Source: an uncultured Eubacterium sp. (GTDB lineage Bacteria > Bacillota > Clostridia > Lachnospirales > Lachnospiraceae). Taken from it: a stretch of 49,395 bases of DNA. Each line of letters begins with the position of its first letter. Positions within the stretch are counted from its first letter, which is position 1. Where the stretch lies: assembly GCA_910586445.1 (NCBI GenBank), contig CAJUHV010000027.1, positions 1 to 49,395 on the forward strand. Reading direction: 5' to 3'. Below, one piece after another: positions 17,061-25,920 of this stretch. The notes beneath the pieces are model-generated. The model was not told the DNA's origin. It ran no database searches and saw nothing but the letters and a program-made list of their open reading frames with translations. The position numbers were made by a program, and so were the translations under genes.

Positions 17061-18728
17061 ATGTTTGACTATAGACAATATAAGCGAAATTATTTTATGC
17101 CGCCGGAAGACTGTCTGGACTGGGCAAAGAAAGAATATGTAGATCAGGCACCGATCTGGTGCAGTGTAGACCTGCGTGACGGCAATCAGGCGTTAATTGA
17201 GCCGATGAATTTAAACGAAAAGCTGGAGTTTTTCAACCTGTTAGTAAAATTAGGATTTAAGGAAATAGAAGTAGGGTTTCCGGCAGCTTCCGAAACGGAA
17301 TACCAGCTGCTGCGCACACTGATTGACAAAAATATGATCCCGCAGGACGTAACGATTCAGGTGCTGACACAGGCAAGAGAACATATTATCCGCAAGACAT
17401 TTGAGGCTGTCAAGGGTGCGCCGAATGTCATTGTACATGTATATAATTCCACGTCTCTGGCGCAGCGGGAGCAGGTATTCCATAAAGATAAGGAAGAGAT
17501 CAAGCAGATTGCCATAGAAGGGGCAAAGCTGTTAAAAGAGCTGGCAAAAGAAGCGGAAGGCAATATTTCATTTGAATACAGCCCGGAGAGCTTTACCGGA
17601 ACAGAGGTCGATTATGCGGTCGATGTCTGCAACGAAGTGATCGATATATGGGAACCGACACCGGAGCATAAAGTATATATCAACATACCGGCAACGGTAG
17701 AAATGTCTATGCCGCATGTGTTTGCCAGCCAGATCGAATATGTGAGCAGGCATCTGCATAACCGGGACAGTGTTATTTTGTCGCTGCATCCGCACAATGA
17801 CAGGGGCTGCGGGGTCTCTGATGCAGAGATGGGGCTTCTGGCAGGCGCAGACCGTATCGAGGGAACACTGTTCGGCAATGGAGAGCGTACGGGAAATGTA
17901 GATATTATTGTGCTGGCGATGAATATGTACGCGCAGGGGGTTGACCCGAAGCTGGATCTGTCGGATATGCCGCATATTGCAAAGGTGTATGAGCACCTGA
18001 CACAGATGGATATCCATATGCGCCATCCATACTGCGGCAAGCTGGTATTTGCTGCTTTTTCTGGTTCTCATCAGGATGCAATTGCAAAGGGCATGAAATA
18101 CAGGCAGGAGCACAGCCTGGAGCATTGGACGGTGCCGTACCTGCCGATTAATCCAGAAGACGTCGGGCGTACGTATGACAGCGATGTTATCCGTATCAAC
18201 AGCCAGTCCGGCAAGGGCGGCGTAGCTTATGTATTGGAGCAGAACTTCGGCTTGAAGATTCCTTATGCTATGCGTGAGGATTTAGGCTATGCGGTAAAGG
18301 ATGTATCGGATAAGGAGCATGCTGAGCTGGCACCTTCTGAGATCTATCAGATCTTTACGGCGCGTTACAAAGATTATACGCCGATATTTGAAGTAAAAGG
18401 CTGTCATTTCCGTCAGGAGGACGGCATTACGGCGACAGTAAATATTATTAAGGACGGCAGGAAAAATCTGGTTGAGTCTACAGGCAATGGGCGGTTAAAT
18501 GCGGTAAGCAATACGTTTGCAGAATTTTTTGAAAAGCCTTGTGAGATCATATGCTATGAAGAGCATGCTTTAGAACACGGATCAGATTCAAATGCTATTG
18601 CGTATGTAGGTATCAAAGGGGAAGATAACTGCCTGTATTTTGGAATAGGAATTGACCCGGATATTCTAAGAGCCTCTATAGATGCGCTGATTACAGCTAT
18701 GAACAGGAGTCTGGAACAGAGTGTCTAA
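17061..18728 (+). CDS. leuA: 2-isopropylmalate synthase (yeast-type LeuA)
   Basis: This enzyme condenses acetyl-CoA with 2-ketoisovalerate, the first committed step of leucine synthesis. The early DLRDGNQAL block, LHPHNDRGCG (metal HxH) and GNGERTGNVD are diagnostic. The N-terminal extension (YFMPPEDCLDWAKKEYV) and the 555 aa length point to the fungal-type LeuA branch. The C-terminal 130 residues form the LeuA regulatory domain, so leucine feedback is likely. GGAGGG precedes the ATG. No leuB/C/D genes are in the window. The last bases overlap the start of a small membrane gene. Confidence 0.95.
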   Translation: MFDYRQYKRNYFMPPEDCLDWAKKEYVDQAPIWCSVDLRDGNQALIEPMNLNEKLEFFNLLVKLGFKEIEVGFPAASETEYQLLRTLIDKNMIPQDVTIQVLTQAREHIIRKTFEAVKGAPNVIVHVYNSTSLAQREQVFHKDKEEIKQIAIEGAKLLKELAKEAEGNISFEYSPESFTGTEVDYAVDVCNEVIDIWEPTPEHKVYINIPATVEMSMPHVFASQIEYVSRHLHNRDSVILSLHPHNDRGCGVSDAEMGLLAGADRIEGTLFGNGERTGNVDIIVLAMNMYAQGVDPKLDLSDMPHIAKVYEHLTQMDIHMRHPYCGKLVFAAFSGSHQDAIAKGMKYRQEHSLEHWTVPYLPINPEDVGRTYDSDVIRINSQSGKGGVAYVLEQNFGLKIPYAMREDLGYAVKDVSDKEHAELAPSEIYQIFTARYKDYTPIFEVKGCHFRQEDGITATVNIIKDGRKNLVESTGNGRLNAVSNTFAEFFEKPCEIICYEEHALEHGSDSNAIAYVGIKGEDNCLYFGIGIDPDILRASIDALITAMNRSLEQSV

Positions 18729-19043
18729 AATAGATTTAGAATGCTTAGTAAGAAAGCTGAAAAAAGCGGCAGGCTGGTGCAGTGTCATAATCGGCACTGT
18801 ACTGGCTGTTTATGTCGGGAGCTGGAAAATGATTATTAAGCCGCCTGCGGGCCTGTATCTGGCTTATCGGCGGGAGAACTGACAGTATTTTACATCATAG
18901 CCGCAGCCATAAAATGCCGGCTTTCATTTACGGCCGGCGCGCTGATCTGGTCAATCGGCTATATGGTCAAATGTATGCTGGGCCGGGATGGCTTGGAAGT
19001 ATTTCATAAAGTGATCCGGGTGTTCTGGAAACGGCAGCATTAA
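18721..19043 (+). pseudogene. Small membrane protein gene broken by an apparent frameshift
   Basis: A GTG at 18721, 11 bases after AGGAG, overlaps the leuA stop by 8 bases and opens 53 codons with a membrane helix (CSVIIGTVLAVYVGSWKMI), ending at TGA 18880-18882. The -1 frame continues without a stop from about 18860 to TAA at 19041-19043 and encodes a fitting continuation: SAGELTVFYIIAAAIKC, a further helix and a basic tail. Together they resemble a Lachnospiraceae family of roughly 100-residue proteins with a YVG-W ... G-LT ... IW-IGY pattern that I recall but cannot name. A one-base deletion near 18868-18874 would explain it. No classic slippery heptamer is visible, so programmed frameshifting is less likely than decay or a sequencing error. 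Confidence 0.65.
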
Positions 19044-19061
19044 GAACGGAGCAGAGAAAAT

Positions 19062-20867
19062 ATGAAAAAAATATATCAATTTGCTGTATTCTGTTTTATT
19101 CTGACAGCATCCTTTTGCATGGGACATCGTATGCCTGCATTCGGAGCTGCCGGACTCAGCCAGTCGAGCGCTACAATATGCGTAGGCAGTAAGACTGCGT
19201 TAAAAGTAAAAGGCGTTACAGGCGAGGTCAAATGGACAACCAGTAATGCCGGCATTGCAAAAGTCGGTACAAAAGGAGTTGTGACCGGGGTAAAAAAGGG
19301 AAAAGCAATCATTACTGCGGCCGCAGGCGGAAAAAAATACAAGTGCCGCGTTACCGTGAATCAGACTTATGGAGCCAGTGTGTCGTCTGTGTCTATTAAA
19401 AGGCCGTCATCTGTAATGTTTACATTTACACAGGATGCGGTCGTTACTTATAAGATTCAGGATACAGAGATCTGCAGTGCAAGCTGGGGCAGCTGGAGCG
19501 GAAACGAGATACCGTTAAATATTACACCGAAAAAGGTCGGGACGACTTATATAACCTGTTCAAATGGGGCGAATCAGGAAACGGTGCGCATTCGGGTGCG
19601 GGTTGCAAAAGTACCGATTAAAGTAACACGATTTAAGGCGGCGACAAATGATGGCGGTGATTTTATATGCGGGCTGAATAAAATGAAGATGTCCTTCCGG
19701 CAGAATATCGCCTCGAAAAAAACGATTGTATACCTAATGAACCGAAATGGAGAGACGATCCGCACGCTGCGCTTAGGGCCGGCTGCAGCAGGGAAAAACC
19801 AGTCGGTTGTCTGGGATGGACGGACAGATTCTGATACGAAATATAACGGAGAGTTCCGTATGAAGGTATCGGCAGACGGATATACGACGAAAGATCTGCA
19901 GTATTATAGATGCTATGCAGAAAGTCCGTTTGATGACGGATGCGGGACGAAGGAGCATCCGTATGAGATTGCTTCAGCAGACCAGCTGCGCAGGATGGCA
20001 GATTTTAACGGCAGGTTTTTTGTGCAGACAAAAGACATTGACCTGCGTTCTGAGCTGATCGGCACGATTTTTGGCACAGAAAAACCATTCAGCGGCAGCT
20101 TTAATGCAAAGCCGCAGGATGTAAATTACAAAATACTTTATTACAATGGCAATACTTCACTGTTTGGGGCGGTAGGCCAGAAGGGTGAACTGAGGAATAT
20201 CACCATGTCTGAAGCAAGAATCAGCAGTACAGGAATGGAACGTACGTCTGTAATCGCAGATAATAACGAGGGAATGATTTTAGACTGTACCGTGGACCAG
20301 GTAATCATATATTCTGCTTCAGGCACGGACGTCGGCATACTGGCAGTGGAAAATAATGGTGTCATAGACGGGTGCAGGGTAACAGGAACTGTGTACACCT
20401 ATGGAAATATGGGAGGGGGTGTCTTATATAACCGCCAGCGCATGATACGGACACGTATTGAGGTAAGGCTGAATCTGTCAGCGGCGGATGACCTTACGGA
20501 TAAGGAGCAGCTTTATGTCGGCGGTGCGGCAGCGGTTAATGAACAAAGAGCATTTATTGATGAATGTGAAAGTAATTGTTCCCTGCGTGCGTCGGGAACA
20601 CTGCCTAAGTCGTCGCATGCGTATCTGGGCGGAATTGTGGGCAGTAATTTAGGAATAGTGAGAGATGGAGGCTCGCTGGGATATTTTCCTTTGGATTATA
20701 CAGAAGGCATGCGCGGGGATGTGCAGGGCGGCATAATTGCCGGTGAGAATGACGGAATGATCACGGGAGTTTCATATTATGAAACTATTGGACGAAAGAG
20801 CAGTGCGGCAGGCAATGGACGAGAGGACAGCCTAAAACCGCTGATTAATCCAAATGAGGAGGCATAA
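19062..20867 (+). CDS. Secreted Ig-like (Big_2) / GLUG-type surface protein
   Basis: A signal peptide (about 1-29, ending AFGA) is followed by a bacterial Ig-like domain (about 31-97) with the typical VKWTTSNAGIAKVGTKGVV pattern. Residues about 185-285 resemble a FlgD-type Ig fold (TIRTLRLGP...SVVWDGRTDSD). A region from about 295 begins GTKEHPYEIASADQLRRMAD and continues as repeated beta strands of the GLUG kind. No LPXTG or SLH anchor is seen, so it is either released or held non-covalently. It ends five bases before rpe, whose ribosome site lies in its last codons, so the two are co-transcribed although their functions look unrelated. Confidence 0.82.
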   Translation: MKKIYQFAVFCFILTASFCMGHRMPAFGAAGLSQSSATICVGSKTALKVKGVTGEVKWTTSNAGIAKVGTKGVVTGVKKGKAIITAAAGGKKYKCRVTVNQTYGASVSSVSIKRPSSVMFTFTQDAVVTYKIQDTEICSASWGSWSGNEIPLNITPKKVGTTYITCSNGANQETVRIRVRVAKVPIKVTRFKAATNDGGDFICGLNKMKMSFRQNIASKKTIVYLMNRNGETIRTLRLGPAAAGKNQSVVWDGRTDSDTKYNGEFRMKVSADGYTTKDLQYYRCYAESPFDDGCGTKEHPYEIASADQLRRMADFNGRFFVQTKDIDLRSELIGTIFGTEKPFSGSFNAKPQDVNYKILYYNGNTSLFGAVGQKGELRNITMSEARISSTGMERTSVIADNNEGMILDCTVDQVIIYSASGTDVGILAVENNGVIDGCRVTGTVYTYGNMGGGVLYNRQRMIRTRIEVRLNLSAADDLTDKEQLYVGGAAAVNEQRAFIDECESNCSLRASGTLPKSSHAYLGGIVGSNLGIVRDGGSLGYFPLDYTEGMRGDVQGGIIAGENDGMITGVSYYETIGRKSSAAGNGREDSLKPLINPNEEA

Positions 20868-20872
20868 ATACG

Positions 20873-21523
20873 ATGAATTGTTTATCACCATCTATATTGT
20901 CAGCTGATTTTGCAAGACTGGGAGAGCAGATTTCGATTGTAGAGCAGGCAGGTGCACAGTATCTGCATTTTGATGTTATGGACGGGTGTTTTGTACCTAA
21001 TATTTCCTTTGGCATGCCGGTGCTTAGTTCGCTTCGAAAAAGTACGAATCTAATGCTGGACGTGCATTTGATGATACAGGACCCGATCCGCTATATAGCA
21101 GATATTGCAGACTGCGGGGCGGATATTATTACCGTACATGCCGAAGCATGCTGGGATCTGAATCATGCCATAGACCTGATTAAGGAGCGGAATCTGCTGG
21201 CCGGAGTAGCATTAAGTCCTGCAACATCGCTTGCAAAACTGGACTATATACTGCCGAGGGTAGATATGGTGCTGATTATGACGGTAAGTCCGGGCATGGG
21301 AGGACAGGAGCTGATTCCATATACGCTGGATAAAATTCGTGACTTAAAAGAGATCATTGACTGCAGGGGGCTGAAAACAGACATTGAGGCCGACGGCGGC
21401 ATTAATGACAAGACATTAAAAAGCGTATTGGATGCAGGTGCCAATATTATTGTGGCAGGCAGCTCTATTTTTGAAGGTGATATAGAGGGAAATACAAAAA
21501 GGCTGTTAGAGATTATGAAATAA
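20873..21523 (+). CDS. rpe: Ribulose-phosphate 3-epimerase
   Basis: This enzyme interconverts ribulose-5-phosphate and xylulose-5-phosphate in the pentose phosphate pathway. The protein opens with LSPSILSADFARLGEQI. It contains FDVMDGCFVPNISFG, DVHLMI, MTVSPGMGGQ and EADGGIND with metal/catalytic residues in the usual order, over 216 aa. GAGGAGG is in the end of the upstream gene. The last codons form the 5' arm of a terminator. Confidence 0.96.
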   Translation: MNCLSPSILSADFARLGEQISIVEQAGAQYLHFDVMDGCFVPNISFGMPVLSSLRKSTNLMLDVHLMIQDPIRYIADIADCGADIITVHAEACWDLNHAIDLIKERNLLAGVALSPATSLAKLDYILPRVDMVLIMTVSPGMGGQELIPYTLDKIRDLKEIIDCRGLKTDIEADGGINDKTLKSVLDAGANIIVAGSSIFEGDIEGNTKRLLEIMK

Positions 21524-21537
21524 AAACAGCCTTTTCC
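21496..21537 (+). terminator. Terminator overlapping the end of rpe
   Basis: AAAAGGCTGTT inside the last codons pairs with AACAGCCTTTT at about 21525-21535; the pairing continues into a short T tract. It lies between the convergent rpe and DUF4250 genes. Confidence 0.75.
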
Positions 21538-21544
21538 ATAAGAA

Positions 21545-21724
21545 TTATAGGAACTGGTTCTGGCTGATGTCATAAGCATAGCCGATCAGATCCATTTTTT
21601 GGATAATCAGATTCCGGTCTAAATCTAAAGAAGCACATAATTCTTCCAGAGAAGGGTAGTGGTTTCTCAGCTGCGTGTTGATATAGCTGAGCAGTATGAC
21701 GGGATCGTTTGGTATTTGTGTCAT
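21545..21724 (-). CDS. DUF4250 domain protein
   Basis: This is a 59-residue cytoplasmic protein. I start at the ATG at 21724, which has AGGAGG eight bases upstream on the minus strand, and reject the longer frame to 21850, whose extra residues are not conserved-looking. The sequence runs IPNDPVILLSYINTQLR, then a helix-turn-helix-like LEELCASLDLDRN and IGYAYDISQNQF, as in DUF4250 proteins of Clostridia. The fold hints at a small DNA-binding or adaptor role, but function is unknown. Confidence 0.85.
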   Translation of the reverse strand: MTQIPNDPVILLSYINTQLRNHYPSLEELCASLDLDRNLIIQKMDLIGYAYDISQNQFL

Positions 21725-21843
21725 TATAAATCCTCCTGCTTGTGTATTCTGCATATAGTATAGCATGGGCAGGCGGGAATGATAAATTGTTAAATTTCTA
21801 CAAAAAAATATGAATAAAGTGTTAAATTTATATAAAAATGAAG

Positions 21844-21872
21844 TTGACATTTTATGGAAATATTGCTAGAAT
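21844..21872 (+). promoter_or_regulatory. Strong sigma-A promoter for the amt-PII leader
   Basis: TTGACA (21844-21849), a 17-base spacer and TAGAAT (21867-21872) predict a transcript start near 21879, giving a leader of about 138 bases before the amt start. Confidence 0.85.
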
Positions 21873-21886
21873 ACAATGTGTAAAGC

Positions 21887-21931
21887 AAAGGCGCTGAGAG
21901 ATGGATATCTCGTCAGCGCCTTTTGTTTTTT
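21887..21931 (+). terminator. Leader terminator 1 of amt
   Basis: A hairpin with arms AAAGGCGCTGAGAGAT and ATCTCGTCAGCGCCTTT (one bulged G, GGAT loop) is followed by TTTTGTTTTT. It lies between promoter and gene, so it should stop transcription unless overcome. Confidence 0.85.
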
Positions 21932-21987
21932 AGACACAATGTCGGAGCCACAAAGCCGTGGCGCAGTCATTGTGTCTTTTTGTTTTT
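21932..21987 (+). terminator. Leader terminator 2 of amt
   Basis: Outer arms AGACACAATG and CATTGTGTCT are followed by TTTTTGTTTTT. The apex is a second stem, GCCAC/GTGGC, closing a six-base loop AAAGCC (21952-21957). A loop with A at position 1 and G at position 4 is what ANTAR antiterminators recognise, although a matching first hexaloop is not clear here. Confidence 0.82.
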
Positions 21988-22016
21988 AGAAACCAGGAAT
22001 GAGGAGGAATAGGAAA

Positions 22017-23768
22017 ATGGATTATGTATCAGTGGATGTGATGTGGACTTTAATCGGTGCAGCGATGGTATTTTTTATGCAGGCAGGGTTTTCTCTATGT
22101 GAAGCCGGTCTGACCAGAGCTAAAAATACCGGCAATATTCTGATGAAGAACCTTATGGATTTCTGCATCGGCACGCCTGCGTACTGGCTGGTGGGATTTG
22201 GCGTTATGTTTGGGGGATCTGGGGCTGTGATCGGGAAATTAGATCCGTTTATTTTAGGCAGTTATGATTTTGGCTCGCTGCCAAAATGGTGCTATGTGAT
22301 ATTTCAGACGGTATTCTGTGCGACAGCTGCTACAATTGTCTCTGGGGCTATGGCAGAGCGTACAAAATTCAGCTCTTATTGTGTATACAGTGCATTGATC
22401 TCGCTTGTTGTATATCCCGTATCCGGACACTGGATCTGGGGCGGCGGCTGGCTGTCACAGATGGGTTTTCATGACTTTGCAGGGTCTTGTGCAGTACATA
22501 TGGTAGGCGGCATTGCAGCCTGTATCGGTGCAGCGACGCTGGGGCCGCGTATCGGTAAATATGACAAGGAAGGAAAGCCGAGGGCGATTCCCGGGCATAA
22601 TCTGACAGCTGTGGCGCTGGGGGTATTTATCCTTTGGTTTTGCTGGTTTGGTTTTAACGGATGCTCTACAGTATCAATGAGTTCGGATGAGGCAGTGGCT
22701 GCTGCGTCTTTGATCTTTATGAATACGAACCTGGCAGCGGCAGTATCTACATGTGTTGTGCTGGCTGCGACATGGATCTGTTATGGAAAGCCGGACGTAT
22801 CGATGTGTTTAAACGGTTCGCTGGCAGGCCTGGTGGCGATTACCGCAGGCTGCGATGCGGTAGATCCGTTTGGTGCATTTTTTATCGGCCTTGCAGCAGG
22901 GGCATTGGTAGTATTTTCAGTCGAATTTTTAGATAAAACAGCAAAAATTGACGATCCGGTAGGAGCTGTTTCCGTGCATGGTGCCTGCGGGATGTTTGGT
23001 ACGCTTGCAGTTGGATTATTTGCGGCAGACGGCGGCTTGTTTTACGGCGGTGGATTCAGGCTTCTGGGCATACAGGCAGTCGGAGTATTGTCTGTTGCGG
23101 CATGGACAGCAGTTATGATGACAATCATCTTTCAGGTCATCAAGCGCACGATTGGACTCCGGGTAGAGCCGGATATTGAGATAGACGGGCTGGATCTGCA
23201 TGAACATGGTCTGGCAAGCGCTTATTCGGGATTTGCTGTTCATGACGTCATGGGCACAATGGATATAAACGAAAATACTGACCTTGGAGAAGATGATCCG
23301 CAGGCAGCTTCCCAGGCACAGCTGGATGCGGCGGTACCCGTCATAAGAACTACAGATTATACACAGACTGAATTAAATGAGATAGGAAGTACAGCTGCGT
23401 CTGAAGCAGATACTGGTATATATAAGGTTGCAATTATAGCAAAGCTGTCACGGTTTGACAAGCTGAAAAAAGCATTAAATGACCTTGGTGTAACCGGCAT
23501 GACCGTAACGCAGGTCATGGGATGCGGCATACAAAAAGGCGCAGGCGAATATTACCGCGGCGTCGAGATGGATGCAACACTGCTGCCAAAGATTAAAATC
23601 GAGGTAGTGATCAGCAGTATTCCGGTAGAAAAAGTAATCGAGACTGCGAAAAAGACACTATATACCGGCCGTATCGGGGACGGAAAAGTTTTCGTATTCC
23701 ATGTAGCCAGAGTGGTTAAAATCCGTACTGGTGAAGAAAATAGTGATGCGCTGCGGGATGTGGAATAG
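22017..23768 (+). CDS. Ammonium transporter fused to a PII signalling domain
   Basis: Residues 1 to about 400 are an Amt channel: FMQAGFSLCEAGLTRAKNTG at the start, GHWIWGGGWL with the first pore His and VSVHGACGMFGTL with the second. A linker of about 65 residues leads to a complete GlnB/GlnK domain (about 468-583) with GVTGMTVTQVMGCGIQKG, a T-loop GEYYRGVE containing Tyr513 at the uridylylation position, TGRIGDGKVFVF and VVKIRTGEE. The PII domain would sense ATP/ADP and 2-oxoglutarate and plug its own channel from the cytoplasm. GAGGAGG precedes 22017; the upstream in-frame ATG at 21999 lies before this ribosome site and is not used. No separate glnK is seen nearby. Confidence 0.93.
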   Translation: MDYVSVDVMWTLIGAAMVFFMQAGFSLCEAGLTRAKNTGNILMKNLMDFCIGTPAYWLVGFGVMFGGSGAVIGKLDPFILGSYDFGSLPKWCYVIFQTVFCATAATIVSGAMAERTKFSSYCVYSALISLVVYPVSGHWIWGGGWLSQMGFHDFAGSCAVHMVGGIAACIGAATLGPRIGKYDKEGKPRAIPGHNLTAVALGVFILWFCWFGFNGCSTVSMSSDEAVAAASLIFMNTNLAAAVSTCVVLAATWICYGKPDVSMCLNGSLAGLVAITAGCDAVDPFGAFFIGLAAGALVVFSVEFLDKTAKIDDPVGAVSVHGACGMFGTLAVGLFAADGGLFYGGGFRLLGIQAVGVLSVAAWTAVMMTIIFQVIKRTIGLRVEPDIEIDGLDLHEHGLASAYSGFAVHDVMGTMDINENTDLGEDDPQAASQAQLDAAVPVIRTTDYTQTELNEIGSTAASEADTGIYKVAIIAKLSRFDKLKKALNDLGVTGMTVTQVMGCGIQKGAGEYYRGVEMDATLLPKIKIEVVISSIPVEKVIETAKKTLYTGRIGDGKVFVFHVARVVKIRTGEENSDALRDVE

Positions 23769-23787
23769 TTAAAAAACAGTTTAATTA

Positions 23788-23872
23788 AAATCTTCGAGAG
23801 CTTATAGCAAAAATCCTCAATGTACAACAGAGGTTTTTGCTATGCAGTCTCGGAGATTTTTTCTGATGCTGC
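23788..23872 (+). terminator. Long terminator after amt-PII
   Basis: Arms of about 30 bases on each side (containing TATAGCAAAAATCCTC and GAGGTTTTTGCTAT) pair imperfectly, followed by TTTTTT. The remaining gap to udp holds a promoter and nothing else recognised. Confidence 0.85.
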
Positions 23873-23892
23873 GATTTTTAAGAAAAGTTTGA

Positions 23893-23921
23893 TTGCAAAA
23901 ATAGGGGGATATGTATATAAT
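23893..23921 (+). promoter_or_regulatory. Putative udp promoter
   Basis: TTGCAA, a 17-base spacer and TATAAT (23916-23921). The leader to udp is about 165 bases with no clear hairpin. Confidence 0.65.
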
Positions 23922-24092
23922 AATATAATGGTTAAGCGAAGGCAGCCTGTTCCAAAGCTGTGTATACAGCAGACGTGTATGGCAGGTTATGGGCAGAAAT
24001 TAACTGTTTTGACGATTATGAGAGGATAATGGATGATGCAGCAGAAGCAGGGAAAATGAAGCACAGCGGCTCTGTGCAGACAGGAGGGGCTT

Positions 24093-24890
24093 ATGGCAAC
24101 AGTATATTCACCGGAACGAGAATTCCATTTAAACATCACCGCTGGGGATATAGGCGGTTACGTCATTCTGCCGGGCGATCCGGGCAGGTGTGAAAAGATA
24201 GCCGCATTGTTTGACGATGCACATTTTGTTACATCCAACCGTGAATATACGATTTATACCGGCAGCATAGACCGGGAGAAGGTCAGTGTATGCAGCACGG
24301 GAATCGGAGGCCCGTCGGCAGCGATTGCTCTGGAAGAGCTGGTGCACTGCGGTGCACATACGCTGATCCGTGTAGGTACGAGCGGAGGCATGGACGTAAA
24401 GGTCATGGGCGGTGATGTCGTCGTAGCCACTGGTGCAGTGCGCATGGAGGGTACAAGCAGGGAGTATGCGCCGATTGAATATCCGGCAGTGGCGGATTAT
24501 GAGGTTGTGACGGCGCTTTATCAGGCTGCATTGGATCAGCAGCTCAGGGTGCATGTCGGCGTAGTGCAGAGCAAGGACAGTTTTTATGGGCAGCATGACC
24601 CGGATTCTATGCCGGTCGGCTGCGGATTAAAACAAAAGTGGGAGGCTTATATAAGGTGCGGGGCTTTGTGCAGCGAGATGGAAACGGCGGCGCTTTTTAT
24701 AGCAGGTGCAGTCCGAAAAGTACGTGTCGGCAGCCTGCTCACAGTATTTGCAAATCAGACAAGGCGGGAAATGGGACTGGATGATCCGCAGTGTCTGGAC
24801 AGCGGGGCAGCTGTTAAGGCGGTGGTCGGTGCTGTGCGGATTTTGATCCGGCATGATCAAAAGAAAACAGGTCAGAATAAGACAATCTAA
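24093..24890 (+). CDS. udp: Uridine phosphorylase
   Basis: This nucleoside phosphorylase cleaves uridine with phosphate to uracil and ribose-1-phosphate for salvage. Visible motifs are VILPGDPGRCEKIA (phosphate binding), SNREYTIYTG, the STGIGGPSAAIALEEL block, IRVGTSGG and SEMETAALF, which contacts ribose. Length is 265 aa. AGGAGGGG precedes the ATG. It stands alone behind its own promoter. Confidence 0.93.
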   Translation: MATVYSPEREFHLNITAGDIGGYVILPGDPGRCEKIAALFDDAHFVTSNREYTIYTGSIDREKVSVCSTGIGGPSAAIALEELVHCGAHTLIRVGTSGGMDVKVMGGDVVVATGAVRMEGTSREYAPIEYPAVADYEVVTALYQAALDQQLRVHVGVVQSKDSFYGQHDPDSMPVGCGLKQKWEAYIRCGALCSEMETAALFIAGAVRKVRVGSLLTVFANQTRREMGLDDPQCLDSGAAVKAVVGAVRILIRHDQKKTGQNKTI

Positions 24891-25038
24891 TCGGAATAGA
24901 TTAAAGGAGACTTAATCATGAAGATTTGATCATGGCAGGATAAATTATAACAGGTTCGAAAGAACGGATATTAAAACAATGTGAAAAGCTTTTGTGCACA
25001 ATTCTATGCATAAAAAGAACGAGGCATAGGGGTATAGG

Positions 25039-25740
25039 ATGGAAGAAATGGAAGAAAAAGAATATTTGAATAAAGAATATGAAGAAATGACGGAAGAAAC
25101 GGAACCGGCTGATGAACAGGCACCGGAGGGTCAGGAAGAGGGTACAAAGAAGCAGAAAGTTTCCCTGCTGCGGGAACTGTTAAGCATAGTAGAGATTTTT
25201 GTCGCCGCTTTTATATTAGCACAGTTTGTAGTACACTTTGTGCTGATCAATGCAGAAGTGCCGTCTGAATCAATGCAGAATATTATAGAACCCGGTGACA
25301 GGCTGTTTGGATTCCGGCTGGCATATACGTTTGGCGACCCGGACAGGTTTGACGTAGTAATTTTCCGCTATCCGGTGGATGAATCGCAGAATTTTATCAA
25401 GCGCATTATCGGACTGCCGGGCGAGAAGGTGGAAATCCGCGAAGGCAAAATCTATATAGATGATTCGGACACGCCGCTGGATGAGCCGTATCTCCCGGAA
25501 GAATGGGATGAAGACAATGACGGCTATGTATTTGAAGTGCCTTTGGACAGCTACCTTGTGCTGGGAGATAACCGCAATATTTCACTGGATGCCAGGTTCT
25601 GGTCGGCAAAAGCACTAAAGGAAGGTCTTGCGGATAACGAGCAGGAAGCGGAGAAATACACATACGTAGATTCTGACCAGATACTGGGACGTGCTGTTTT
25701 TAAATATTATCCGCATTTTAAGTCACTGCTGTCTTATTAA
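25039..25740 (+). CDS. lepB: Signal peptidase I (first of two)
   Basis: This membrane serine protease removes signal peptides of exported proteins. An unusually acidic cytoplasmic tail (about 1-45, Glu-rich) precedes one membrane helix (about 48-68). Box B holds the nucleophile in PSESM (Ser78), box D the general base in FIKRIIGLPGE (Lys121), and box E is LGDNRNISLDARF. It is 233 aa. Both Ser and Lys are present, so it should be active. A purine-rich stretch stands before the ATG. A second copy follows after a gap with degenerate repeats. Confidence 0.93.
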   Translation: MEEMEEKEYLNKEYEEMTEETEPADEQAPEGQEEGTKKQKVSLLRELLSIVEIFVAAFILAQFVVHFVLINAEVPSESMQNIIEPGDRLFGFRLAYTFGDPDRFDVVIFRYPVDESQNFIKRIIGLPGEKVEIREGKIYIDDSDTPLDEPYLPEEWDEDNDGYVFEVPLDSYLVLGDNRNISLDARFWSAKALKEGLADNEQEAEKYTYVDSDQILGRAVFKYYPHFKSLLSY

Positions 25741-25796
25741 AAGCATGTGCCGTTATGCAAAAAATTGCGGCATAGTTAAAGAAGCAGAAACAGCGG

Positions 25797-25900
25797 ATTT
25801 GTAAGAATGCTGATATGATTCGATTGTAAAAAGATCGGATCGGCTGTAAAAAGATAGAAATAGATTGTAAAAAATCGATGAATTGCTGTAAATCGGCAGA
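25797..25900 (+). repeat. Degenerate 20-25-base direct repeats between the signal peptidase genes
   Basis: The core TGTAAA/G recurs at about 25800, 25825, 25845, 25866 and 25888, the last four spaced 20, 21 and 22 bases, within units like GATTGTAAAAAGATCG. The spacing is close to two helical turns. It lies directly before the second signal peptidase. Confidence 0.7.
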
Positions 25901-25920
25901 GAATGGAGAGCGTTGCAGAT

